Position numbers and translations under genes: made by a program. A stretch of DNA of 8,046 nt, taken from contig JAADFP010000067.1 in the NCBI GenBank assembly GCA_013152825.1, positions 1 through 8,046 on the forward strand, read 5' to 3'. This document shows positions 1-6,512 of the stretch, one piece after another. A model generated the notes under the pieces. It was not told where the DNA came from, ran no database searches, and saw only the letters and a program-made list of their open reading frames with translations. This stretch comes from Caldisericota bacterium (GTDB lineage Bacteria; CAIJMQ01; JAADFP01). Each line of letters begins with the position of its first letter. Position 1 is the first letter of the stretch.

Positions 1-1
1 T

Positions 2-202
2 GATGCTTATATAGTGAAAACTAAGATAGATGGCACAGGCTGGCAGACTTATGGAAGTAAGGGGCCTGGAGTAGGACAATTTAATAATCCTCGTGGCATA
101 GATTATGATTCTATTACAGGGTATATCTACATAGCTGACAGCGGAAATAATCGCATAGTCAAAACCAAAATAGACGGGACAGGGTGGCAGACTCTACCAT
201 GA
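2..202 (+). CDS. NHL-repeat beta-propeller protein, C-terminal end (5' truncated by window)
   Basis: The frame is open from the left edge, so the true start lies outside the window. The visible 66 residues hold one full NHL-type unit: a GVGQFNNPRGI segment followed by GYIYIADSGNNRIVK, the usual pattern of a propeller strand ending in ADxxNxRI. Each unit ends in the same 13-residue block, IVKTKIDGTGWQT, seen twice at a 48-codon spacing, which fits consecutive blades. The chain stops two residues after the last block (LP, then TGA). NHL propellers are generally extracellular or cell-envelope proteins used for binding; this fragment shows no catalytic motif, so the specific role is unknown. The family call is firm. 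The total number of blades, any signal peptide and any N-terminal domain cannot be seen. A short ATG frame overlapping the stop (8 codons) is not considered a gene. Confidence 0.85.
   Translation, partial: DAYIVKTKIDGTGWQTYGSKGPGVGQFNNPRGIDYDSITGYIYIADSGNNRIVKTKIDGTGWQTLP
11..193 (+). repeat. Pair of NHL-blade direct repeats (11-49 and 155-193)
   Basis: Two 39-bp segments, 144 bp apart, encode the identical 13 residues IVKTKIDGTGWQT. They differ at six nucleotides, and all six are silent third-position changes. This is an internal protein repeat of the propeller, not a mobile or intergenic repeat. The all-silent pattern indicates that the amino-acid sequence of the blade junction is kept by selection, or was homogenised long enough ago for silent changes to build up. 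Confidence 0.8.
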
Positions 203-271
203 AGTTCTTTCGGCAAATTCGCTAATTAAAAAGCTTCTCATAATTCTCTGAGGGTATAGAGAGAAGAATAA

Positions 272-403
272 AAGAAGAATGGGGAAGAAGCAAAAGATAC
301 TAAATTTGTTGCTCCCTGCCTGTGGTCTTACAATATTGACCGGATAGATTTGGAGAAGGATAAGGAGCTCATTCTTAAAACAAAAAACCAGAATACCAGG
401 TAA
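272..403 (+). pseudogene. Relic of a DUF6922-like protein (N-terminal piece only)
   Basis: Between an in-frame TAA (269-271) and another TAA (401-403) lies a 43-codon frame with no ATG, GTG or TTG before the recognisable part. Its middle, codons at 320-376, reads LWSYNIDRIDLEKDKELIL. This resembles my memory of the N-terminal signature of the small DUF6922 family (tryptophan, aromatic and acidic residues, then a D-x-E-K-D/N-K stretch and a hydrophobic helix). Members of that family often sit beside nucleotidyltransferase (AbiEii-like) genes; no such partner is visible here. The frame then runs into the ACCAGG repeat cluster and stops. With no start codon and only about a third of a usual protein length, it is best read as a decayed remnant. 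The family call rests on one short segment recalled from memory, so it is tentative; chance similarity is possible. Confidence 0.4.
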
Positions 404-424
404 CCAGGGTACTAAGAAACCAGG
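387..424 (+). repeat. Cluster of short ACCAG(G) direct repeats
   Basis: ACCAG occurs at 387 and ACCAGG at 395, 403 and 419, four copies in 38 bp at spacings of 8, 8 and 16 bp, so the copies sit on an 8-bp grid with one position missing. A looser variant (CACAGG) follows near 437. The cluster is intergenic, lies upstream of hisG, and abuts the end of the relic frame. It could be a degenerate microsatellite-like tract or a set of protein-binding half-sites; the sequence alone does not decide. Confidence 0.5.
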
Positions 425-453
425 ATAATAGGATGCCACAGGATAAATTTTAG

Positions 454-482
454 TTGACGCCGGGTTACTAAAATGGTAATAT
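454..482 (+). promoter_or_regulatory. Candidate sigma-70-type promoter for hisG
   Basis: TTGACG (454-459) matches the -35 consensus at five of six positions. A 17-bp spacer follows, then TAATAT (477-482), which matches the -10 at four of six. Initiation about seven bases after the -10 would fall at 489-490, on the A of the hisG ATG. No Shine-Dalgarno sequence precedes that ATG, so promoter position and missing ribosome site agree with a leaderless mRNA. A weaker alternative (TTGACC at 336, GATAAG at 359, spacer 17) would give a leader of about 120 bases. Confidence 0.4.
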
Positions 483-489
483 TCTCTCC

Positions 490-1371
490 ATGAATAGTAA
501 GATGAAACTTAAATTAGGTTTACCAAAAGGAAGCCTGCAGGAATCAACCCTGCAGTTGTTTAAAAAAGCCGGGTATAGTGTTTACGTAGGAGCAAGGTCT
601 TACTTCCCGGTTATAGATGATGAAGAGATTCAGCTCTACCTGATTAGAGCACAGGAAATACCGCGTTACGTGGAAGAAGGCTCCCTGGATGCCGGGATAA
701 CCGGCAAAGATTGGATTATGGAAAGAGGAGCAAAAGTCCAGGAGGTTACCGAACTTGTCTATGCCAAAAGCGGGCTAAAGCCGGTTAAATGGGTTCTGGC
801 CGTACCAGAAGATTCTCAAATTAAAGAAGTCAAAGATTTAGAGGGCAAGAGAATTTCTACAGAATTGGTGGAAGTCACCAAAAAATACCTTAAGGAAAGA
901 AAAATCAACGCAGAAGTAGAATTTTCCTGGGGTGCTACCGAAGTCAAACCTCCGCTTTTCGCTGATGCAATAGTAGAATTAACAGAAACAGGGACCTCAC
1001 TCCGAGCCCATAAGCTAAGAATCCTGGAGGTAATCCTGGAATCAACCACCCGATTCATTGCCAATCAGTCTTCCTACCAGGATGAATGGAAGAAAAAGAA
1101 GATTGACCGAATTGCCCTGCTCATTAAGGGAGCTCTACTGGCCGGGACAAAAGTTGGGCTGAAGATGAATATAGAGGAACGAAATTTACCTAAAATTCTA
1201 AATGTTCTTCCGGCCATGAAGAAGCCTACCATCTCTCATCTCTCCCAGAAAGGGTGGGTGGCTGTAGAGACAGTGTGTGACGAGAAGGAAGTAAGATATC
1301 TTATTCCCTTACTCAAAGAAAGTGGTGCAGAGGATATAATAGAGTATCCTCTTAATAAAGTTATCTACTGA
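490..1371 (+). CDS. hisG: ATP phosphoribosyltransferase, long (HisG-L) form
   Basis: HisG catalyses the first step of histidine biosynthesis, joining ATP and PRPP to give phosphoribosyl-ATP in the cytoplasm. The N-terminus (KLGLPKGSLQESTLQLFKKAG, residues about 8-28) is the family signature. DAGITGKDWI (68-76) follows, and ADAIVELTETGTSLRAH (about 158-174) is the PRPP-binding loop. At 293 residues with an ACT-like C-terminal domain (about 215-290: KVGLKMNIEERNLPKIL, ending IIEYPLNKVI) it is the long, homohexameric form, which carries its own histidine feedback domain and needs no HisZ partner. ATG 490 is used here; ATG 502 (MKLKLGLPKG) is an alternative, and neither has a Shine-Dalgarno site. 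No other his gene is in the window. The gene heads a + strand run and is followed by the TPR gene after 10 bp. Identification is firm; the exact start is less so. Confidence 0.97.
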   Translation: MNSKMKLKLGLPKGSLQESTLQLFKKAGYSVYVGARSYFPVIDDEEIQLYLIRAQEIPRYVEEGSLDAGITGKDWIMERGAKVQEVTELVYAKSGLKPVKWVLAVPEDSQIKEVKDLEGKRISTELVEVTKKYLKERKINAEVEFSWGATEVKPPLFADAIVELTETGTSLRAHKLRILEVILESTTRFIANQSSYQDEWKKKKIDRIALLIKGALLAGTKVGLKMNIEERNLPKILNVLPAMKKPTISHLSQKGWVAVETVCDEKEVRYLIPLLKESGAEDIIEYPLNKVIY

Positions 1372-1381
1372 TTTTATCTTC

Positions 1382-3067
1382 GTGTTGGGTGTGGAAATTA
1401 AAACTGTAAGATACCTATTTATTCTCCTGCTACTATCCCTTTCTACCTACCTTTTCTCCATGGAGAAAGATTATTCCTCTGCCTGGGCCCATTTCTTAGC
1501 CAGTGAAGTTTACAAATGGCAGGGAGAAAAAGAAAAAAGTTTATCGGAGCTTCGCAAAGCCTACAAGGAAGACCCTTCTTCCCTGTATCTGAAAGAGGAG
1601 TTATCCCTTTCCCTGCTCAGGCAAAACAAAAAAGAAGAAGCACAGCGTTTACTGGAAGAACTGGAACAGGAAGTAAGTGATAAAAAATCTATATACCTGA
1701 TGCTCTCTCTTCTCTACAGTCAAAAGGGAGAAGAGAAGAAGTCGCTTCGGGTGATGAATAAGGCATTCCGCAAGTTTCCTAAAGACCCTCAGATAATACT
1801 TATCCTGGCAGAAAAATATTTAAAACTTAAAAGGCCAAGAAAAGCAGAATCCCTGGGGAAAAAGCTACTCTCTCTCTCGCCTCCCCCTAAATACCTGACC
1901 CCCCTGGGAATTCTCTACCTCAGTTATGGGCTGGAAAAAGAAGGAGAAGGAGAACAAATACTGCTCAAAGCACTCCAGGAGGAGCCAAGAAATTACCGGG
2001 CTATCTTAGCACTGGGAACCTACTATGAGATGAAAGGAGAGCTATCAAAAGCCAAGGAATTCTACCAGAAGTCCCTGGAGATAAATCCTTTCTCTGTTTT
2101 TTTATATCACAGGATAGCTGCCATAGATGTGCAAGACAGGAACTGGAAAGAAGCATTATCCGTATACAAGGTAATACTGCTTCTTCGCCCAAACGATCCC
2201 CTATCTCTGCAACAAATTGCCTTTATTTATCTGCAACAGGGTAAATATGAAAAAGCCAGGGATACTCTCCTGAAAATAGAACAGCCATCCTTCCGCTCTT
2301 TTTATCTTCTTTCTTCTATTGAGTTTGAAGAAGGCAACTTGAAAGAAGCGGAGAAATGGATAATAAAAGCCAGGAAAATTAACTCGCACTTCCCGGAAGT
2401 CTACTCCATGCTTGCTTCTATTAAAGCAAAAGAAGGGAAGGAAAAAGAGGCAGAGGAGATCTTACTTGAGGCCTTAAAGAAATTCTCCCTCCCTTCCCAG
2501 AAAGCACAGATTTATCTCGCCCTGGGATTATTCTATCAAGCACAGGGCAATACAAACAAAGCTATCCGAAGCTTTTCCCGCGCCAAGGAGCTATCCCCCT
2601 CCTGGGAAACCCCTTATTTTCAATTGGGGGCTGCTTACGAAAGAAAAGGGAGCTGGGTAAGAGCGGTATATAACTTTAGAAAAGCAATAAAACTAAATCC
2701 TGAAGATGCCGATGCTCTAAATTACCTGGGATACATGTTTGCCGATAAGGGCGTAAGGCTCAGAGAAGCCCAGGAGTTGATAGAAAAAGCCTTAAAACTG
2801 GAGCCTGAAAATCCTTACTACATAGATTCCCTGGGATGGGTTTTTTACCGTCTGGGAAGATTTGAAGAGGCACTGAGGGAAATCAAGAAGTCGCTACAGA
2901 TTCTTTCCCGCCAGAACGAAGATGACGCGATTATCAGGGAGCACCTGGGAGACGTATATTATGCCATGGGAAAAACGAAGGAAGCAATAAAAGCCTGGGA
3001 GAGAGCATTAAAACTTGCTCCTAAGAATGAGAAGCTTAGAGAGAAGATAGAAAAAGCGAGCAGGTGA
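1382..3067 (+). CDS. Signal-anchored tetratricopeptide repeat (TPR) protein
   Basis: The 561-residue product starts with a basic stretch and a hydrophobic segment (YLFILLLLSLSTYLFS, residues 11-26). This looks like a signal peptide or N-terminal anchor and places the repeats outside the cytoplasm. Nearly all the rest is helical TPR units of about 34 residues, roughly 15 by eye from residue 33 to 549, with typical A-x-x-x-G/A-x-Y and ALxxxP patterns. The last units (NYLGYMFADKGVRLREAQ, YIDSLGWVFYRLGRFEEAL, REHLGDVYYAMGKTKEAI) match a widespread bacterial TPR protein type of unknown function. TPRs act as protein-binding scaffolds; no enzyme domain is present. The start is uncertain. GTG 1382 has no Shine-Dalgarno site, in-frame GTG 1391 would keep the signal segment, and ATG 1460 would lose it. 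The short gap after hisG suggests translational coupling. Its stop overlaps the GTG that opens the decayed radical SAM gene. Confidence 0.9.
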   Translation: MLGVEIKTVRYLFILLLLSLSTYLFSMEKDYSSAWAHFLASEVYKWQGEKEKSLSELRKAYKEDPSSLYLKEELSLSLLRQNKKEEAQRLLEELEQEVSDKKSIYLMLSLLYSQKGEEKKSLRVMNKAFRKFPKDPQIILILAEKYLKLKRPRKAESLGKKLLSLSPPPKYLTPLGILYLSYGLEKEGEGEQILLKALQEEPRNYRAILALGTYYEMKGELSKAKEFYQKSLEINPFSVFLYHRIAAIDVQDRNWKEALSVYKVILLLRPNDPLSLQQIAFIYLQQGKYEKARDTLLKIEQPSFRSFYLLSSIEFEEGNLKEAEKWIIKARKINSHFPEVYSMLASIKAKEGKEKEAEEILLEALKKFSLPSQKAQIYLALGLFYQAQGNTNKAIRSFSRAKELSPSWETPYFQLGAAYERKGSWVRAVYNFRKAIKLNPEDADALNYLGYMFADKGVRLREAQELIEKALKLEPENPYYIDSLGWVFYRLGRFEEALREIKKSLQILSRQNEDDAIIREHLGDVYYAMGKTKEAIKAWERALKLAPKNEKLREKIEKASR

Positions 3068-3417
3068 ACACAGGAAGAGTTAAGACTATAGACGTTAGAC
3101 TCCCGGCCTACCTCAGAGTATCTAACTTATTCCAGGAAACTACCCATCGGATGAGCAAAGAGGTGCTGGAGAAAATGGTAGCGGACTACCTATCCCGGCA
3201 ATTCCCGGTTTCTGTATTTTCCTGGCAGGGAGGTGAACCGACTCTCTGCGGGCTAGATTTTTTCCGGGAAGCAGTATACAATTCCAGATGAAACACGGCA
3301 GAAGAGAACAGCGGGTAGCTAATACTATCCAGACCAATGGTTTAAGCTTGAATAGAGAATGGTGCATTCCGGATACTTTTTTCCCATGCTTTACCGCGTC
3401 TCAAGCATTATGCCTGA
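3064..3417 (+). pseudogene. Decayed anaerobic sulfatase-maturating enzyme (anSME-type radical SAM)
   Basis: anSMEs are radical SAM enzymes of about 400 residues that convert an active-site Cys or Ser of sulfatases to formylglycine. Three pieces of such a protein lie in order here. In the GTG 3064 frame, SNLFQETTHRMSKEVLEKMV and SWQGGEPTLCGLDFFREAV (to about 3276) match the family, WQGGEPT being its hallmark. The frame then shifts by one base and continues as QMKHGRREQRVANTIQTNG and LNREWC (3279-3365). Finally FSHALPRLKHYA with TGA (3379-3417), back in the first frame, is the typical C-terminal tail. The CxxxCxxC motif for the 4Fe-4S cluster should precede SNLF and is absent. Roughly 270 central residues, including the SPASM cluster region, are missing. 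The gene therefore has an N-terminal loss, a frameshift and a large internal deletion and cannot make an active enzyme. The 4-bp GTGA overlap with the TPR stop may be the original coupled start. A residual 75-codon open frame (3064-3291) is not counted as a gene. Confidence 0.85.
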
Positions 3418-3440
3418 AAAATTTCCCGGGAAAATAAGAA

Positions 3441-4169
3441 ATGATAGAGATTAAAAATCTGAGCAAGAAATTTGGCCACATCGTAGCAGTAAAATCTCTT
3501 AATCTGAGTATAAAAAAGGGAGAGCTATTTGTTCTCCTGGGACCAAACGGGGCAGGCAAGACCACTACCATGAAACTTATCACTGGCCTATTACGCCCTA
3601 CAGAAGGAGAAATATGGGTAGGGGGGTACTCTGTGCTAAGAGAGTACGTCATGGCCAAGAGGCTTATCGGATACATCCCGGATACACCCTACCTTTATGA
3701 GAAATTGAGTGCCCGGGAGTTTTTATATTTCATCCAGGATATATACCAGGTAGAAAACAAATACCAGGTGGAAGAGCTTCTGGAACTTTTTCATCTCCAG
3801 GAGGAAGCGGACAGACTCATAGAAGAGTATTCACACGGCATGAAACAAAAGGTAGCCATTGCTTCTGCCCTTATCCATAGCCCAAAGGTGCTCATTATTG
3901 ACGAACCGCTGGTCGGACTTGACCCCCGCAGTGCCCGGCTCCTGAAAGATATATTGAAGAAGAAAGTAAAAGAGGGTATGACCGTCTTTCTCTCCACACA
4001 TACCCTTTCCCTGGCAGAAGAACTTTCCCATCGTATCGGAATTATAAATGAAAGTAAGCTTATTGCCGTAGGCACCCTAAAAGAACTCCGAAAGAAAGCA
4101 AAAACTACCGGAAACCTGGAAGAGGTATTCCTGCGTTTAACCGAGGAAGAAAGTGAGTTCCTTTCTTAA
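3441..4169 (+). CDS. ABC transporter ATP-binding protein (ABC-2 / exporter type)
   Basis: The 242-residue product is a complete nucleotide-binding domain. It has Walker A GPNGAGKT (residues 34-41), signature SHGMKQK (131-137, a common variant of LSGGQ in this subfamily), Walker B LIIDEP (151-156), D-loop GLDP (159-162) and the switch histidine in STHTL (H187). The usual Q-loop glutamine position reads IGYIPD, as in many ABC-2 type ATPases. The C-terminal stretch GNLEEVFLRLTEEE is the normal end of the family. It powers the permease encoded immediately downstream, whose start overlaps this gene by 17 bp, so the two form one membrane transporter; the cargo is unknown. The ATG at 3441 has a weak purine-rich site (GGGAAAA) upstream and lies 24 bp after the end of the radical SAM relic. 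A poor promoter-like match inside the relic (TTGAAT at 3348, GATACT at 3372) could serve it, but transcription from upstream is equally likely. Confidence 0.95.
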   Translation: MIEIKNLSKKFGHIVAVKSLNLSIKKGELFVLLGPNGAGKTTTMKLITGLLRPTEGEIWVGGYSVLREYVMAKRLIGYIPDTPYLYEKLSAREFLYFIQDIYQVENKYQVEELLELFHLQEEADRLIEEYSHGMKQKVAIASALIHSPKVLIIDEPLVGLDPRSARLLKDILKKKVKEGMTVFLSTHTLSLAEELSHRIGIINESKLIAVGTLKELRKKAKTTGNLEEVFLRLTEEESEFLS

Positions 4170-5829
4170 ACTTCTCAGGCTACGTCTGTGGATTCTGAGA
4201 AACGTTCTGCTTCGCTATAAAGGCTCCTGGTTTAAAGTTCTGGTGATTTTTTTCTTTTCCCTTTCTTTCCTGTTGGGGATGTTCTTTCTGTTCCGGGAAG
4301 GATTTCAATTTCTTAAAACCATTCCTTTGATCTCAGAATTAGTGATTAACCGGCTATTTTACTTTCTTTTCCTTTTTACTTTCTTCCTTATGCTTTTCTC
4401 CGCTATTCTCACCTCTTACTCTACCTTTTTCTCCCGGGGCGAGACAGACCTGCTAATTTCCCTGCCTCTCTCCTTTCGGGTGATTTTTGTCTATAAATTC
4501 ATAGAAATCACTTTTTATACTTCCTGGTCGTTTATCTTCCTGGGCATTCCCTTTTTCTCTGCCTATGCTGTAATCAACCATTTGCCAGCAAGCTTCTACG
4601 CAGTAATGGCTGTCCTGGTTATCCCCTTTGTTTTGCTCAGCTCAGGACTGGGGGCACTCTTTACTCTACTTCTTTCCAGGATGATGGCATTAAGGGGATG
4701 GCGTATCTATATAGCAGGTATTTTTATTGCTTCTATTCCCATTTTTTATTTTCTCTACAAAATTTTCTCCCTGCCTCCTCTTCCCTCTGACCTCTTTAGC
4801 GTGGTAAAACAGGTCTTCTCTCACTTCCAGCTGAGCCAGCATGCCTACCTGCCCAGTTACTGGGTAGCCAAGGGGCTTTTCCTATTTCTCAAGGGTGAGA
4901 TAGGAAAAATGAACAGATATATTTTACTTCTCTATTCCTCGTCTTTCCTTTTATTCGGCCTGCTTTTACTGCTTTCCGGCTTTTTATACTTCCCTGCTTT
5001 CTCCAATGTAAGGGGAAGCCTCCGGGAAAAACGTATATCCGGCAATTTCTCACCCCTGAGCCTGTTAATTTCTCTCTTCTCTTTTCTGCCCCGGAAATAC
5101 CGTGCCCTGGTGCAGAAGGATATAAAGAACTTTTTCCGCGATCCCCGGCAATGGTCACAATTCTTGATTTTCTTCGGTATCCTGGGCGTCTATATTATTA
5201 ACTTACGTTCTTACCGCTATTTCACAGTAACTCCTTCTTTCAAAATGATGATAAGCCTGGTTAACATAGCTGCTATGGGATTTATCCTTTCTACCCTCAC
5301 CACCCGCTTCATGTTTCCCCAGATGAGCCTGGAAGGAAAAAGGATATGGATAATAAAACTTTCCTCTCTTACCCTGAGAGAAGTTCTCTGGGAAAAATTT
5401 TATATTACCTTTTCCTTTTGTTTTTTCGTAGTAGCCCTGCTCAGCAATTTAACCAACATACTACTCCAAGTTTCTCCTCTTCTCTACCTGGTGGGAAACA
5501 TCATGGTACTTTGTATGTCCCTCTCGTTAACTTCTCTATCCGTGGGATTGGGAGCGGTTTTCCCTGATTTTTCTTCCGATAATCCGGCCAAGATTGTTTC
5601 TGGATTCGGGGGAACAGTCAACTTTATCCTGGGTATAATTTACGTGCTCCTGGTAGTTTCCTTAATTTCCATTCCTTTCTCCCTCAGGTATATACTCATA
5701 AAAATAAACGACAGGGTTTTTATCGTATTAGTGAGACTTGCTCTAATCTGGATATCAGGCATAACCTTTCTTTCTGTGTTTTTCCCCTTGCGTTATGCCT
5801 GCAAAAAACTGGAAAGGCTGGAAATATAA
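4153..5829 (+). CDS. Large ABC transporter permease, putative ABC-2 superfamily (ABC_tran_2-like)
   Basis: The 558-residue, strongly hydrophobic protein has about 11 or 12 predicted membrane segments by eye (around residues 29-49, 69-92, 121-140, 150-175, 184-203, 255-282, 335-350, 366-385, 415-437, 442-468, 487-510 and 522-545). Soluble stretches carry motifs I associate with a family of large permeases paired with ABC-2 type ATPases: KDIKNFFRDPRQWSQ (323-337), SLEGKRIWIIKLS (392-404) and GAVFPDFSSDNPAKIVSGFG (467-486). It should form the membrane channel for the ATPase encoded just upstream; direction is probably export and the substrate is unknown. The start is GTG 4153, supported by GAGG at 4143-4146 with a 6-base spacer inside the ATPase gene, and the 17-bp overlap indicates coupled translation. 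The TAA stop shares a base with the nth ATG. Module identity is good; function beyond transport is not known. Confidence 0.9.
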   Translation: MSSFLKLLRLRLWILRNVLLRYKGSWFKVLVIFFFSLSFLLGMFFLFREGFQFLKTIPLISELVINRLFYFLFLFTFFLMLFSAILTSYSTFFSRGETDLLISLPLSFRVIFVYKFIEITFYTSWSFIFLGIPFFSAYAVINHLPASFYAVMAVLVIPFVLLSSGLGALFTLLLSRMMALRGWRIYIAGIFIASIPIFYFLYKIFSLPPLPSDLFSVVKQVFSHFQLSQHAYLPSYWVAKGLFLFLKGEIGKMNRYILLLYSSSFLLFGLLLLLSGFLYFPAFSNVRGSLREKRISGNFSPLSLLISLFSFLPRKYRALVQKDIKNFFRDPRQWSQFLIFFGILGVYIINLRSYRYFTVTPSFKMMISLVNIAAMGFILSTLTTRFMFPQMSLEGKRIWIIKLSSLTLREVLWEKFYITFSFCFFVVALLSNLTNILLQVSPLLYLVGNIMVLCMSLSLTSLSVGLGAVFPDFSSDNPAKIVSGFGGTVNFILGIIYVLLVVSLISIPFSLRYILIKINDRVFIVLVRLALIWISGITFLSVFFPLRYACKKLERLEI

Positions 5830-6485
5830 TGTGGAATGATAAAAAGGCAGTAAAAATATTGGAAACTCTTGCTGGATACACTGCTTCCTGGAATAAGCCC
5901 TACGTGGAAAGAGTAGGGGAGAGACGAGACCCATTTCAACTTCTCATTGCCTGTATATTGAGTTTGAGAACAAAGGATGAAGTTACAGCTAAAGCCGCCA
6001 GAAGGCTATTCTCTGAAGCCTCCACCCCCGAAACTCTGCTTACCCTGAACGAGGAAAAAATCTCTCAGCTTATTTACCCGGTGGGGTTTTACCGCAAGAA
6101 AGCCCGCACTATTCGGGATATTTCTCGTATATTAGTGGAAAAACACAACTCTCGTGTTCCCGATAACTGGGAAGAATTGCTTTCTTTCCCGGGAGTGGGC
6201 AGGAAAACCGCTGCGCTTGTTTTATCCCAGGGATATGGAAAGCCTGCCATATGCGTGGATACCCATGTGCACCGGATAAGCAATAGATGGGGATTGGTTA
6301 AAACTGCAACCCCCCAGGAAACGGAGCAGGCATTAATGCAGATTGTCCCCGTGGATTACTGGCAGAAAATAAATCCTCTGCTGGTAATCTTTGGCCAGGC
6401 CATCTGCAAGCCAATTTCTCCTCTTTGCAGCAAATGCCCCCTGAGAAAAGAATGCCAGAAGGCAGGGGTAAAAATCCACCGATAA
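5829..6485 (+). CDS. nth: Endonuclease III (DNA glycosylase / AP lyase)
   Basis: Nth removes oxidised pyrimidines from DNA and cuts the resulting abasic site in base-excision repair. At 218 residues the protein is of normal length. The helix-hairpin-helix LLSFPGVGRKTAALVL (117-132) carries the catalytic lysine K126, and VDTHVHRI (143-150) carries the catalytic aspartate D144. The C-terminus has the four-cysteine 4Fe-4S motif C-x6-C-x2-C-x5-C (C193, C200, C203, C209). The N-terminal helix reads SLRTKDEVT where Escherichia coli has SAQTTD, a form common in archaeal and thermophile or candidate-phylum members. The ATG at 5829 overlaps the permease stop as TAATG, implying translational coupling, with only a short GGA as ribosome site. 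It is the last gene of the + strand run and faces the DUF302 gene. All key residues are present, so it should be active. Confidence 0.97.
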   Translation: MWNDKKAVKILETLAGYTASWNKPYVERVGERRDPFQLLIACILSLRTKDEVTAKAARRLFSEASTPETLLTLNEEKISQLIYPVGFYRKKARTIRDISRILVEKHNSRVPDNWEELLSFPGVGRKTAALVLSQGYGKPAICVDTHVHRISNRWGLVKTATPQETEQALMQIVPVDYWQKINPLLVIFGQAICKPISPLCSKCPLRKECQKAGVKIHR

Positions 6486-6498
6486 GTATTCGGTATTC

Positions 6499-6512
6499 TA
6501 CTCTAAAGAGTA
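6499..6512. other. Small palindrome between convergent nth and DUF302 genes
   Basis: TACTCTAAAGAGTA is a perfect 14-bp palindrome that can fold as a 5-bp stem with a TAAA loop on either strand. It overlaps the stop codon of the DUF302 gene and lies 13 bp past the nth stop. Its place between two convergent genes would suit a bidirectional terminator, but the stem is short and AT-rich and no T-run follows on either strand. I therefore do not call it a terminator. Confidence 0.35.

Noticed and set aside
244..265. Inverted repeat TTCTCT / AGAGAA after the NHL gene as a terminator
   Set aside because: The stem is short with a 10-base loop and is followed by GAATAAAAG, not a T-run.
280..348. 22-codon ATG frame with a lipoprotein-like look (MGKKQKILNLLLPACGLTIL)
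   Set aside because: It is very short, lacks a clear ribosome site, and covers the same bases as the DUF6922-like frame, which explains the region better.
194..439. 81-codon open frame on the - strand
   Set aside because: It is hydrophobic but low in complexity, overlaps the end of the NHL gene, covers the ACCAGG cluster and the relic in antisense, has no ribosome site, and resembles no family I recognise.
3140..3367. 75-codon open frame on the - strand over the radical SAM relic
   Set aside because: It is antisense to sequence whose + strand pieces match a known enzyme family in order; it has no start signal and no recognisable features.
3348..3377. TTGAAT ... GATACT as a promoter for the ABC ATPase
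   Set aside because: Both boxes are weak, the spacer is 18 bp, and the match lies inside decayed coding sequence; read-through from upstream is an equally good explanation.
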